A stretch of 64,000 bases of DNA from JAFLCL01 sp039809495 (GCA_039809495.1 JBDHVC010000011.1:32092-96091), one strand, 5' to 3'. Counted from the first letter of the stretch, positions 23,978 through 32,783 are shown. Numbers and translations are program-made. The notes: a model not told the origin generated them from the sequence alone.

Positions 23978-24817
23978 TCAACGCACCTTCGGCTTGAGCC
24001 CGACCCGGCCGCCCGCGACGACCACGTCGAAGTCGATCTCCTTGCCCGTGTGCTTGGCGCGCAGCTTGGGGAGCATCTCCTCGACGTTTCGCTTCAGCGT
24101 CTCGAAGCGCAGGTTGTCGACGCGCTCGTTGTTCTTTCGGCGCGCGTCGACGTAGCGATCGAAGAGCGCGTGGAGGTCGATGCCGGATCCCGACGAGGCG
24201 CTCACCGCGGGGGGCCTGTTGGGTGGGGCTGGCGGGCGCGGCGGCGGGGGGCGCGGCGGGGACGGCGCGACCGGGCTCGCCGTCCGCTGCGGCGCGCCAC
24301 CCACCGCCCGCGGCACGCCGGGGGGCGAAGGCGGCGGCGCGACCGCGACGGGGGCCGCCGGGCTCGCGTCCCCCTCGCTGGATCCCGAGGGCGCGAGCGC
24401 GCCGAGGATCGTGTCGATGTCCGACTCGTCGAAGCCGGCGCCCACCTCCTCGATCTCGTCGAGCTCGACGTCGATCTCGTAGCTCGCCTCCCGCGCCCCC
24501 TCGCTGACGCGCTGGACCCGAGCGCGCGCCCGCGCGAGGTCGCGCGGGAGCGTCCCCTCCTCGATCCGCCGCGCGGTCCGGCTCCAGTGGATCCCGTAGG
24601 TGCCGTAGCGCGCGACGAGCTGCTGGAAGCGGAAGCGCAGGGCCGTGTTTCGCGGCTGATCCCTGCGCAGCGCGTCGAGCGCGCGATCGAGCTCCTTGCG
24701 CGCGATCAGCGGCTCGGCGCGCTCGAAGCCCTGAAACCACTGCTCGTAGAGTGACTTCAGCCGGGCGAGCCGGACCTCGGCGTCGTGCAGCCGTTGCTCG
24801 AACTCCGCAGCTTCCAT
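23978..24817 (-). CDS. Conserved hypothetical coiled-coil/proline-rich protein
   Basis: 279 residues in three parts: an N-terminal helical region (residues 1-115, Arg/Glu-rich, FEQRLHDAEVRLARLKSLYEQW), an acidic then Pro/Ala-rich linker (about 115-215), and a C-terminal domain from about 220 (DLHALFDRYVDARRKNNERV, then KHTGKEIDFDVVVAGGRVGLKPK). The C-terminal domain looks like a conserved module in myxobacterial proteins, but I cannot name it. A TACCGT -10-like box lies 12 nt before ATG 24817. First gene of the leftward operon with the two lipoproteins. Cytoplasmic by sequence. Confidence 0.7.
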   Translation of the reverse strand: MEAAEFEQRLHDAEVRLARLKSLYEQWFQGFERAEPLIARKELDRALDALRRDQPRNTALRFRFQQLVARYGTYGIHWSRTARRIEEGTLPRDLARARARVQRVSEGAREASYEIDVELDEIEEVGAGFDESDIDTILGALAPSGSSEGDASPAAPVAVAPPPSPPGVPRAVGGAPQRTASPVAPSPPRPPPPRPPAPPNRPPAVSASSGSGIDLHALFDRYVDARRKNNERVDNLRFETLKRNVEEMLPKLRAKHTGKEIDFDVVVAGGRVGLKPKVR

Positions 24818-24996
24818 CGGCTCGCCGACACGGTAGCACGAGCGCGTCCGCGGCGAGGTGGTCGTCCGGGGCGCGACGGCCATGCGCGGCGAGGCGGCTG
24901 TCACCCCGAGGCCTGGTTCGCTTAGGATGCGACGGTGCCCGCCGCGCCGCCTCTCCACGCCCTCGTCGCCGCTCGCGCGGCTCGTGGGGGGCGCGC

Positions 24997-26001
24997 GTGA
25001 GCGCCGTCCTCGTGACGGGGGGCGCGGGGTTCCTCGGAGCGCACCTCGCGCGCGCCCTCGTCGAGCGAGGGCACGCCGTCACCGTGCTCGACGACCTCTC
25101 GGGCGGCCTCGCCGAGCAGGTCCCGGAGGGCGCGCGCTTCGTCCAGGGGAGCGTGGTCGACGACGCGCTCGTCGAGCGCCTCTTCCGCGCCGAGCGCTTC
25201 GAGGTCGTCTACCACCTCGCCGCCTACGCCGCGGAGGGGCTGAGCCCCTTCATCCGGCGCTTCAACTACGAGAACAACCTCATCGGATCGATGACGGTGC
25301 TGAACGCGGCGATCCGCGCCGGGAGCCGGCGCTTCGTCTTCACGTCGTCGATCGCGGTCTACGGGACGGGAGCGCTGCCGCTCCGCGAGACGACGACGCC
25401 GCACCCCGAGGATCCCTATGGGATCGCGAAGTACGCGGTGGAGCTCGATCTCGCCGCCGCGAGCCGTCAGTTCGGCATCGAGCACACGATCTTCCGACCG
25501 CACAACGTGTACGGCGAGCTCCAGAGCATGCGCGATCGCTATCGCAACGTCGTCGGGATCTTCTTGAACCAGATCCTGCGGGGCGAGCCGCTCTCGATCT
25601 TCGGCGACGGCCGACAGACGCGCGCCTTCACCTACGTCGGTGACATCGTCCCGACGATCGCGGACGGCGGCTTCGCGATCGCCGCGAAGGACCGGGTGTT
25701 CAACGCCGGCGCCGACCGTCCCTGCTCCGTGATCGAGCTCGCCGAGACGCTGCTCGAGGTCACCGGCGCGAGGGTGCCCATCCGTCACCTCCCCGAGCGC
25801 CACGAGGTGCTCCACGCGTGGGCCGATCACACGCTCGTGAGCACCGAGCTCGGCGCCAAGCTCGACGCGACGCCGCTCCGAGAGGGGCTCGCGCGCACGT
25901 GGGCGTGGGCGCGCGCGCTCGGCCCGCAGGAGACCCCGCCGTTCGCGGCGATCGAGCTCTCGCGAGGCCTCCCGCCCTCGTGGACGAAGCCGGAGCGATG
26001 A
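24997..26001 (+). CDS. NAD-dependent sugar epimerase/dehydratase (UDP-glucose 4-epimerase-like)
   Basis: 334 residues. Rossmann motif VLVTGGAGFLGAH at residues 4-16, TSSIAVYG with the catalytic Ser/Thr near residue 118, and YGIAKYAVE with Tyr-x3-Lys near residue 145. The RPHNVYGELQSMRDRYRNVVGIFLNQIL region is typical of epimerases acting on nucleotide sugars. GTG 24997 gives the motif its normal distance from the N-terminus; a TAGGAT box at 24923-24928 may be the promoter. Probably supplies a sugar nucleotide for a glycan modified by the following SGNH hydrolase and carbamoyltransferase. Confidence 0.88.
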   Translation: MSAVLVTGGAGFLGAHLARALVERGHAVTVLDDLSGGLAEQVPEGARFVQGSVVDDALVERLFRAERFEVVYHLAAYAAEGLSPFIRRFNYENNLIGSMTVLNAAIRAGSRRFVFTSSIAVYGTGALPLRETTTPHPEDPYGIAKYAVELDLAAASRQFGIEHTIFRPHNVYGELQSMRDRYRNVVGIFLNQILRGEPLSIFGDGRQTRAFTYVGDIVPTIADGGFAIAAKDRVFNAGADRPCSVIELAETLLEVTGARVPIRHLPERHEVLHAWADHTLVSTELGAKLDATPLREGLARTWAWARALGPQETPPFAAIELSRGLPPSWTKPER

Positions 26002-26004
26002 GCC

Positions 26005-27162
26005 GTGTCACGAGGGCGCGTCGAGCCTGAGCCTCGGGGGCGAGCGCTCGCGAAGAGGCTCGCGCTCACGCTCGGGGCGCTCGTGATCGCGCTCCTCGGC
26101 GCGGAGCTCTTGGTGCGCGCGCTCGGGCTCGAGCCGAGCCGCTTCGCCGAGACGCGACACCTCGAGAGCCTCGACAAACGGATCGGCCTCGATCTCTACC
26201 CGAGCGATCCGGATCGGCGCTTCCCGCTCGATCTCGACGATCCCGCCACGCGCGCGACGTGGACGGCGCGCGTCCCCGAGCTCGACGCCTGGGCGCGGCG
26301 CGCGCCGCACGGCGTGGGTGGCTTCTACTCGAGCGAGCTCTGCCGCGTGGCGCGCGAGGGCGAGGAGCTGCCACCGGCGAGGGCCGCGAGAGGCCGCGTC
26401 GTCCTCGTCGGCGACTCCTTCATCGAGGGGCAGGGGGTCCCCTTCGAGCGCACGGTCGCCGTCCAGCTCGGCGCGGCCCTCGAGGGCGTCGACGTCCTCG
26501 CGTGCGGCCGGCGGGGCTACGACTTCACGATGGCGCCGGAGGATCCGCGCGGGCTCGGCGCGTGGATCGGGCGGCACGTCCTCGACGCCGACGTCGTCCT
26601 CTACGCGCTGACGCTGAACGATCCGGCGCGCTCCGAGCGCTTCGCCGCCGAGCAGCGCTACGTCGACGACTGGATCGTCGATCGGCGGCGCATGCTCTCC
26701 CACGACGCAGCCGCGCCGCCGCTCGCCTCGCCCCGCCTGCTCGAGCTCGTCCGCGATCGCCTCGACGCGCTCCGCATCGGGGCCGAGACGACGCGCTGGT
26801 ACCGGGACATGGTCCGCGCTCCGAACGCGGAGGGCTGGTCGAGCACGCTCGCGCAGCTCGCGGCGCTCCAGGCTCGGCTCGCGGACGAGGGGCGCACGCT
26901 CGTCGTCGCGATCTGGCCGATCCTCGCCGCTCTCGGGAGCCGCGCGAGCTATCCGTTCACGCAGACGCACCAGACGATCGTGGCCGCGCTGACGGCGCGC
27001 GGGATCCAGGTCGTCGACACGCTCGACGCGTTCGTCGGCGCGAGCGCCGAGCGGCTCTGGGTCCACCCGGTCGATCACCACCCGAACGAGGAGGCGCAGC
27101 GACGCTTCACCGCGGCCGTCCTCCCCGCGCTCCGAGCGGCGCTCGCGCGAGGCGCCCCCTGA
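26005..27162 (+). CDS. SGNH/GDSL-type hydrolase, membrane anchored
   Basis: 385 residues. A single N-terminal transmembrane helix (about residues 19-39: LALTLGALVIALLGAELLV) is followed by an SGNH domain: block I LVGDSFIEGQGV near residue 133 with the catalytic Ser, and block V DHHPNEEAQRRF near residue 358 with Asp/His. Typical activity is esterase or acyl-/acetyltransfer on glycans in the periplasm. The GTG start lies 3 nt after the epimerase stop. SGNH hydrolases commonly accompany NodU/CmcH carbamoyltransferases, SxtJ-like and DUF5989 proteins, exactly the next genes here. Confidence 0.82.
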   Translation: MSRGRVEPEPRGRALAKRLALTLGALVIALLGAELLVRALGLEPSRFAETRHLESLDKRIGLDLYPSDPDRRFPLDLDDPATRATWTARVPELDAWARRAPHGVGGFYSSELCRVAREGEELPPARAARGRVVLVGDSFIEGQGVPFERTVAVQLGAALEGVDVLACGRRGYDFTMAPEDPRGLGAWIGRHVLDADVVLYALTLNDPARSERFAAEQRYVDDWIVDRRRMLSHDAAAPPLASPRLLELVRDRLDALRIGAETTRWYRDMVRAPNAEGWSSTLAQLAALQARLADEGRTLVVAIWPILAALGSRASYPFTQTHQTIVAALTARGIQVVDTLDAFVGASAERLWVHPVDHHPNEEAQRRFTAAVLPALRAALARGAP

Positions 27163-27217
27163 CCCGGGCGCTCGACGACGCTGGAACCCCGCGCCCATCG
27201 CTGCGAGAGTGGCCGCG

Positions 27218-27685
27218 ATGAGCACGCGCGCGAGCGACCCCTCCCCGCGATCCCACGACGCCGCGGCGCGCGCCGTCTGGCGTCCGAGCGGCCCCGTTCC
27301 GCTCCGCGCGCCCACGCCCGCGTGGCGCCGAGCCGCGCGCGGGGCGCTCGTCGGTGCGTGCGCGGCGCTCGTCCTCGCGCTCCTCGGGCGCCTCGTCGCG
27401 GCCGGCGTGGTCGCGCTCGTCGCCTCGACGTCGCTCCTCTTGGCCGCCGCGGCGCCCCTCTGGTTCGCGCGGCTCGAGCGCACGCTCCTCCGCGCGAGCG
27501 CCGTCGTCGGCCGCGTGCTCGCCTACGCGGTCCTCGCGCCCGTCTTCTTCCTCGTCATGACGCCGCTCCGCTTCATCCTCGGGCGCGGCGCGCTCGCGGC
27601 GTCGAGCCGGAGACGGCGGGACCGACGCGAGAGCACCTGGAGGCCGCGCCCGCGCGAGGACGCGCGGCTCGATCGCCCGTATTGA
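27218..27685 (+). CDS. SxtJ-like membrane protein
   Basis: 155 residues. Two hydrophobic segments (about residues 44-70 and 90-115) and the APVFFLVMTPLRFILGR motif match the SxtJ family of small membrane proteins (commonly FxxTP then a loop with a basic cluster). The C-terminal tail is Arg-rich. ATG 27218 is chosen over GTG 27209. The order SGNH hydrolase, SxtJ-like, carbamoyltransferase, DUF5989 is a repeating arrangement in bacteria. Function of SxtJ proteins is not established. Confidence 0.65.
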   Translation: MSTRASDPSPRSHDAAARAVWRPSGPVPLRAPTPAWRRAARGALVGACAALVLALLGRLVAAGVVALVASTSLLLAAAAPLWFARLERTLLRASAVVGRVLAYAVLAPVFFLVMTPLRFILGRGALAASSRRRRDRRESTWRPRPREDARLDRPY

Positions 27686-27751
27686 AGCGCGGGGCGAACC
27701 CACGCCGGAGCCACCGCGGGCTGGGCTACGATGCGTCGCCTGCCCCGACCG

Positions 27752-29626
27752 ATGCCCCGCCCGATCCGCACCCTCGGCGTCTCTTGCCACTACCACGACG
27801 CGGCGGCGTGCCTCGTCGAGGACGGCGTGATCGTCGCGGCTGCGCAGGAGGAGCGCTTCACGCGCAAGCGCCACGACGAGGCGATGCCGCTCCACGCGAT
27901 GCGCTACTGCCTCGCGGAGGCGAGCGGCCTCGAGCTCGACGCGGTGGCGTTCTACGAGAAGCCGCTCCGCAAGCTCCACCGGATCCTCGAGACGTCGCTC
28001 GCCACGGCCCCGAGGGGCCTCGTCCCCTTCGTGCACGCCGTGCCCGCGATGCTCGGGAAGAAGCTCTTCGTCGAGGGCGAGATCGCGGCCGCGCTCGAGA
28101 CGCTCGGCGTCCCCGGCGAGCCGCCCATCCTCTTCCCAGAGCATCACCTCTCGCACGCCGCGAGCGCGTTCTTCCCCTCGCCCTTCGACGAGGCGGCCGT
28201 CCTCACGCTCGACGGGGTCGGTGAGTGGGCGACCTCGACGTGGGGTCAAGGCCGCGGCGCGGCCCTCGAGCTGGCCGCCGAGCTCACCTTCCCGCACTCG
28301 ATCGGCCTGCTCTACTCCGCCTTCACGTACTTCTGCGGGTTCAAGGTCAACAGCGGCGAGTACAAGCTCATGGGGCTCGCGCCCTACGGAGAGCCCCGCT
28401 ACGTCGAGGTGATCCGCGAGCACCTCCTCGACGTCCACGAGGACGGATCGATCGAGCTGGCGCTCGAGCACTTCGGCTTCCTCGACGGCCTCGTGATGAC
28501 GAACGCCCGCTTCGCGAGCCTCTTCGGCGGGCCGCCGCGCCGCCCCGAGGATCGCATCACGCGCCGCGAGCGGGATCTGGCGCGCTCGATCCAAGAGGTG
28601 ACGACCGACGTCGTCCTGCGGATCGCGCGTCACGTCCGCCGCGCGACGGGACGATCGAAGCTCGCGCTCGCGGGCGGCGTCGCGCTCAACTGCGTCGCGA
28701 ACGGCGCGCTCCAGCGCGCCGGGATCTTCGACGAGCTCTGGATCCAGCCGGCCGCCGGCGACGCGGGCGGCGCGATCGGCGCGGCGCTCGCGGCCTATCA
28801 CCTCGGCCCGAGCCGCCTCGGGCTCGGCGCCCCGCGCGAGGTCGCGACGCGCGCGGACGGCCGCCCCGTCGACGGAATGCAGGGCGCCTGCCTCGGTCCC
28901 GCGTTCCCCGACGAGGACATCCGCGCCTTCCTCGAGGCCCACGCGCTCGTGTTCGAGCGCTGCGAGGACGACGACGCGTGGGCGAGCCGGCTCGCCGAGC
29001 TCCTCGCGAAGGAGGCGGTCGTCGGCCTCTTCCACGGCCGCATGGAGGTCGGCCCGCGCGCGCTCGGCCACCGCTCGATCGTCGGCGATCCGCGCTCGCC
29101 GCGCATGCAGACGACGATGAACCTCAAGATCAAGCAGCGCGAGAGCTTCCGGCCCTTCGCGCCCGCGGTGCTCGCCGAGCGCGCGAGCGAGTACTTCGAG
29201 CTCGACGTGCCCTCCCCCTACATGCTGCTCGTCGCGCCCGTGCGCGAGTCGAAGCGGCGTGGATCGAGCGACGAGCCCACCGAGACAGACGATCTCCTCG
29301 CGCGCGTGAACCGCGTGCGCTCGGAGATCCCCGCCGTCACGCACCTCGACTTCTCCGCCCGCGTGCAGACGGTCGACGCCGAGACGAGCCCGCGCTTTCA
29401 TCGCCTGCTCCGCGCCTTCTTCGAGCGCACGGGCTGCCCCGTCCTCGTCAACACGAGCTTCAACGTGCGAGGCGAGCCGATCGTCTGCACGCCCGAGGAC
29501 GCCTTCCGCTGCTTCATGAGCACGGAGATGGACTACCTCGCGCTCGGCGCGTTCGTGCTCGAGCGAAAGCGGCAGCCCGGCTGGGACGATCACGCGCGCT
29601 GGAGGCGGAGCTTCGCCGCCGACTGA
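27752..29626 (+). CDS. Carbamoyltransferase (NodU/CmcH/SxtI family)
   Basis: 624 residues. The N-terminal Kae1-like domain starts LGVSCHYHDAAACLVEDG with the metal/nucleotide-binding His pairs (EHHLSHAASAFF near residue 130); GGVALNCVANGAL near residue 309 is the ATP-binding signature. The C-terminal block RMEVGPRALGHRSIVGDPR is the classic NodU-type motif. It transfers a carbamoyl group from carbamoyl phosphate, through carbamoyl-AMP, onto a hydroxyl of a sugar or secondary metabolite. ATG 27752 is preferred to 27731 because homologues start just before LGxS and a TACGAT -10-like box overlaps 27731. The stop lies in a hairpin-forming TGACGGCGCGC. Confidence 0.93.
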   Translation: MPRPIRTLGVSCHYHDAAACLVEDGVIVAAAQEERFTRKRHDEAMPLHAMRYCLAEASGLELDAVAFYEKPLRKLHRILETSLATAPRGLVPFVHAVPAMLGKKLFVEGEIAAALETLGVPGEPPILFPEHHLSHAASAFFPSPFDEAAVLTLDGVGEWATSTWGQGRGAALELAAELTFPHSIGLLYSAFTYFCGFKVNSGEYKLMGLAPYGEPRYVEVIREHLLDVHEDGSIELALEHFGFLDGLVMTNARFASLFGGPPRRPEDRITRRERDLARSIQEVTTDVVLRIARHVRRATGRSKLALAGGVALNCVANGALQRAGIFDELWIQPAAGDAGGAIGAALAAYHLGPSRLGLGAPREVATRADGRPVDGMQGACLGPAFPDEDIRAFLEAHALVFERCEDDDAWASRLAELLAKEAVVGLFHGRMEVGPRALGHRSIVGDPRSPRMQTTMNLKIKQRESFRPFAPAVLAERASEYFELDVPSPYMLLVAPVRESKRRGSSDEPTETDDLLARVNRVRSEIPAVTHLDFSARVQTVDAETSPRFHRLLRAFFERTGCPVLVNTSFNVRGEPIVCTPEDAFRCFMSTEMDYLALGAFVLERKRQPGWDDHARWRRSFAAD

Positions 29627-29643
29627 CGGCGCGCGGCGCCGTC
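29625..29643 (+). terminator. 8-bp perfect stem at the carbamoyltransferase stop codon
   Basis: GACGGCGC-GCG-GCGCCGTC forms an 8-bp stem with a 3-nt loop beginning one base inside the TGA stop codon. It is another instance of the TGAC(A/G)GCGCGC stop-codon signature. No U-run follows, so read-through into the DUF5989 gene at 29685 is possible. Confidence 0.45.
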
Positions 29644-29684
29644 GTCGTTTGCCCTCGAGCCACGCGAGGACGTACAAGTCGATC

Positions 29685-29846
29685 ATGCGGCTGCGCCACG
29701 TCACCAAGGTCCTCCGAGACCTCGTCCGCTTCGCCGCCGAGAACAAGCTCTGGTGGATCGTCCCGCTCGTGATCGTGCTCGGGCTGCTGGCGCTCGTGAT
29801 CTTCACGGGCCAGGCGGTGACGCCCTTCGTCTACACGCTCTTCTGA
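29685..29846 (+). CDS. DUF5989/SxtK-like mini membrane protein
   Basis: 53 residues with one transmembrane helix (IVPLVIVLGLLALVIFT). The family pattern is clear: helical N-terminus (RDLVRFAAENKLWW), then the helix, then VTPFVYTLF at the very C-terminus, as in DUF5989 (typically KKWWL... then APFIYTLF). ATG 29685 is the family-consistent start; a TTG at 29649 would add 12 residues. It always follows a carbamoyltransferase in such loci, suggesting a membrane anchor or export partner, which is inferred. Confidence 0.75.
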   Translation: MRLRHVTKVLRDLVRFAAENKLWWIVPLVIVLGLLALVIFTGQAVTPFVYTLF

Positions 29847-29872
29847 CGGCGGCGGGCGCGTGAGCCGAGCCC

Positions 29873-29902
29873 TTGACCGCGCGCCGCCGCGCTGACGACG
29901 AT
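29873..29902 (+). promoter_or_regulatory. Promoter: TTGACC, 18-bp gap, GACGAT, 6 nt before a start codon
   Basis: TTGACC (29873-29878) and GACGAT (29897-29902) are spaced 18 bp; the ATG at 29909 follows 6 nt later. It supports the ATG at 29909, rather than the upstream TTG, as the kinase start, and a leaderless transcript. Confidence 0.45.
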
Positions 29903-29908
29903 CCCGCG

Positions 29909-30736
29909 ATGGCGATCGTCATCCAGCGCCGCTACGAGCTCGTCCGAGAGATCGCCTCGGGTGCGATGGGCGCCGTGTACGAGGCCGTCGATCGGGAGCG
30001 AGGCGACCGGGTCGCCGTGAAGCTCCTGCGCGCGGACCTGCGCTCGGACACGGGCCTCGCGCGGCGCCTGCGCCGCGAGGCGTCGATCCTGCGGCTCGTC
30101 GAGCACCCGGCCATCGTGCGGATCCTCGACGCCGGGGAGGACGCGAGCAGCGCGTTCGTGGTGATGGAGCTGATCTCCGGCGAGACGCTCGAGGCTCGGC
30201 TCGCGCGCCGCGGCGCGCTCTCGCTCGAGCAGGCGGCGCCGCTCCTCGTCGAGCTGGCGCGAGCGCTCGAGGCCGCGCATCGCCACGGGATCGTGCACGG
30301 CGACGTGAAGCCCGCGAACATCTTCCTCACGTCGATCGCGCCCTACGTGAAGCTCGTCGACTTCGGGCTCTCGAAGGTCGAGGGCCTCGATCGGCTGACG
30401 CGGACGGGCGAGATCGCGGGCACGCCGATCTACATGGCGCCCGAGCTCTTCGACGGAAGCGCCATCGACGCGCGCCTCGATCTCTACGCGCTCGGCGTCG
30501 TCGCGTACCAGGCGCTCGCTGGCGCGCCCCCCTTCGACGCGCGCAAGCATCCGGGCCAGCTCCTCTCCGACATCGCGATGGGGAGGTTCGCTCCCCTCGG
30601 CGAGCGCGCGCCGCGGATCCCGATCGAGGTCCAGCGCGCGATCGAGCACGCGATGGCCGCCGATCGCGAGCGACGCCCCGCCGACGCCGCCGCGCTCGCC
30701 TCGACGTGGGAGCGCGCGCTCGCCCCCGCGCGCTGA
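29909..30736 (+). CDS. Serine/threonine protein kinase, minimal
   Basis: 275 residues, a kinase domain only. Subdomains: glycine-rich loop IASGAMGAV (residues 15-23), catalytic Lys38 (VAVKLL), catalytic loop HGDVKPAN (near residue 130), KLVDFGLSK, and GTPIYMAPE. The catalytic Arg of HRD is replaced by Gly (HGD), which marks non-RD kinases not controlled by activation-loop phosphorylation. No membrane helix, FHA or PEGA domain follows. Possible targets include FHA-domain proteins such as the GGDEF protein at 4164, which is speculative. ATG 29909 is chosen for its promoter context. Confidence 0.9.
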   Translation: MAIVIQRRYELVREIASGAMGAVYEAVDRERGDRVAVKLLRADLRSDTGLARRLRREASILRLVEHPAIVRILDAGEDASSAFVVMELISGETLEARLARRGALSLEQAAPLLVELARALEAAHRHGIVHGDVKPANIFLTSIAPYVKLVDFGLSKVEGLDRLTRTGEIAGTPIYMAPELFDGSAIDARLDLYALGVVAYQALAGAPPFDARKHPGQLLSDIAMGRFAPLGERAPRIPIEVQRAIEHAMAADRERRPADAAALASTWERALAPAR

Positions 30737-30901
30737 TCGCGCTCGGGCGCCCGCCGGACGAGGAGCGAGCACCGAGCGGGGCGCCGCTCGAAGCGCGCGC
30801 GCCCTTCGCGTCGAGCGCGTCACGCGTCGCGCTCCGAGGTGTGGAAGTCGTGGGCAACGCTCGCGCCGTCGGCTATGCTCGCGCCCCGACGAGACCCCCG
30901 A

Positions 30902-31900
30902 ATGGCCAAGCCCTCTTCATCGAAGAAGCCCGCGTCGAAGGTGAGCTCGAAGGCTCCCGCGCGCACCCGAGCGAAGCCGGCGACGAGCACGCGCCGCCCC
31001 CACGAGGGCCCGGCACGCGCGCGGGTGGTCGCTGGCGCGCGCGGAGCCTCCGCGCCGAAGGTCGCGAGCCCGACGCCGACGAGCGCGAGCGCGAGCGCGA
31101 GCGCGAGCACGAGCGCGCCCCTCGACGTCGTGAGCGCCGCGCCGAGCGACGCGAGCCCGCCGAGCGCCCTCGACGGCGCGGGCACCGAGAGCAGCGCGGG
31201 CGACGCTCGCGCGGCGCAGCGCCCCTCCCGCTCGCCCCAGCCGATCACCGGGACGGCCGCGATGAAGAACCTCGCGCAGCGCAACGCCGCCGCGCTCCGC
31301 GCGACGACCGACGTCTCCGAGCTGTCGAGCGAGGCGCAGCGGATCATCGCGGCGGGCGATCTCGCCGCGATCGCCGCGCTCGGAGACGCCCTCGCCTCGG
31401 AGCACGCGATCACCCACACCTCGAAGGTGGTCGACGAGATCCTCGCGGCCAAGCCCGAGCTGCTCGTCAGCCTCATCGAGCGCTTCACGACGCTCGTGGC
31501 CTCGCCGCACAAGCGCGTGGTGCAGACGGTCGCCGCCGCGCTCCCGGTGATGGCGCGCGTCGCGCCGGCGCGCATCGCGCGGCATCTCCAGGCGCTGACG
31601 GAGCGCTTCATCGAGTGCGGCGACGTGGGCAAGGACGGGCTCGTCTCGACGTTCGCGGCGCTCTGCATGGCGTCGGTCGCCTACCAGAAGCGGCTCGAGC
31701 CCGTGCTCGAGCTCGCGCTCGCGAGCGCCGATCCGAGATCGCTCCACCGCTGGTCGGAGATCATCCTCCCCTCGCTCAAGGGCGAGCCGCACGCGCGCGC
31801 GCGCGCGGTCGTCGAGGGCCGCTTGCCCGAGATGCCGCGGCCGCTCGCCCAGCCCATCGCGAATTTCCTCGGCATCAAGCTCCGACCGATCGCGCCCTGA
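30902..31900 (+). CDS. Hypothetical HEAT-like helical protein with Lys/Ala-rich N-terminus
   Basis: 332 residues. Residues about 1-110 are basic and low-complexity (MAKPSSSKKPASKVSSKAP at the start), including an Ala-Ser repeat encoded by GAGCGC tandem repeats (31081-31108). From about residue 130 the protein is helical with a regular hydrophobic pattern resembling HEAT-like repeats (LAQRNAAALRATTDVSELSS, AAALPVMARVAPARIARHLQ). It might bind nucleic acid through the basic tail, but no family is recognised. ATG 30902 is preferred to earlier in-frame ATGs; a TATGCT -10-like box lies 22 nt upstream. Followed by an SDR gene. Confidence 0.65.
   Translation: MAKPSSSKKPASKVSSKAPARTRAKPATSTRRPHEGPARARVVAGARGASAPKVASPTPTSASASASASTSAPLDVVSAAPSDASPPSALDGAGTESSAGDARAAQRPSRSPQPITGTAAMKNLAQRNAAALRATTDVSELSSEAQRIIAAGDLAAIAALGDALASEHAITHTSKVVDEILAAKPELLVSLIERFTTLVASPHKRVVQTVAAALPVMARVAPARIARHLQALTERFIECGDVGKDGLVSTFAALCMASVAYQKRLEPVLELALASADPRSLHRWSEIILPSLKGEPHARARAVVEGRLPEMPRPLAQPIANFLGIKLRPIAP
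31081..31108 (+). repeat. GAGCGC hexamer tandem repeat in coding sequence
   Basis: About four to five copies of the 6-bp unit GAGCGC encode an Ser-Ala run in the disordered N-terminus of the HEAT-like protein. The period is a multiple of three, so length variation would keep the frame. Confidence 0.55.
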
Positions 31901-31930
31901 GCGGGGCCGATCCAACGCACGGGTTCCGCT

Positions 31931-32749
31931 ATGAAGAAGCTCGACGGTGAGGTGGTGTGGATCACGGGCGGCGGCAGCGGCATCGGTCGCTCGCTCGCGC
32001 TCGAGCTCGCGCGGCGCGGAGCGAGCATCGCCGTCTCCGGGCGTCGCCTCTCGAACCTCGAGGCGGTCGCGAAGGAGCTCGAGGCCGCGGGCGCGCGCGC
32101 GCTCCCCGTCGCGTGCGACGTCACGGACGAGGACGACGTCGCGCGGGCCGTCGCGGACGTCGTCGAGCACTTCGGGCGCCTCGACGTCTGCGTCGCGAAC
32201 GCGGGCTTCTCGGTCGCGGGCAACCTCGCGAAGCTGAGCGCGGAGGACTGGCGGCGACAGTTCGACACGAACGTGGTCGGCGCGGCGATCACCGTGCGGC
32301 ACGCGCTCCCCCACCTCGAGAAGGTGAAGGGCCGCGTGGTCTTCATCGCGAGCGTCTCGGCGTTCGTGCCCGCGCCCGGGTTCGGCCCCTACAACTCGAG
32401 CAAGGCGGCGCTCCGCGCGATCGGGCTCACGCTCGCCGCGGAGCTCGAGGGCACGGGCGTCAGCGTGACCGTCCTCCACCCGGGCTTCGTCGAGAGCGAG
32501 ATCGGCCAGGTCGACAACGAGGGTCGCTTCGATCCCTCGAGGCGCGACAAGCGCCCGCATCAGCTCATGTGGAAGGCGGACGACGCGGCGCGCGTGATGG
32601 CCGACGCGATCATCGCGCGGAGGCGCGAATTCGTCTTCACCGGGCACGGCAAGATCGGCGCGTTCTTCGGTCAACACGCGCCTGGCGTCGTCCACTTCGC
32701 GATGACGCGCTTCGGGGCGTCGCACGCGAAGAAGATGGCTCGCGACTGA
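31931..32749 (+). CDS. Short-chain dehydrogenase/reductase
   Basis: 272 residues. TGGGSGIG (residues 12-19) is the classical SDR cofactor motif, VANAG near residue 92 corresponds to NNAG, and the catalytic set is Ser in IASVSAF (about 143), Tyr/Lys in YNSSK (about 156-160). Residues LHPGFVESEI after the active site are typical. The exact substrate is unknown; classical SDRs of this type reduce carbonyls or oxidise alcohols in the cytoplasm. No membrane segment. It follows the HEAT-like gene by 30 bp with no clear ribosome binding site, so it may be cotranscribed. Confidence 0.88.
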   Translation: MKKLDGEVVWITGGGSGIGRSLALELARRGASIAVSGRRLSNLEAVAKELEAAGARALPVACDVTDEDDVARAVADVVEHFGRLDVCVANAGFSVAGNLAKLSAEDWRRQFDTNVVGAAITVRHALPHLEKVKGRVVFIASVSAFVPAPGFGPYNSSKAALRAIGLTLAAELEGTGVSVTVLHPGFVESEIGQVDNEGRFDPSRRDKRPHQLMWKADDAARVMADAIIARRREFVFTGHGKIGAFFGQHAPGVVHFAMTRFGASHAKKMARD

Positions 32750-32783
32750 TCCTCGACGCCGACGACGAGGCCGTGATCCGAGC

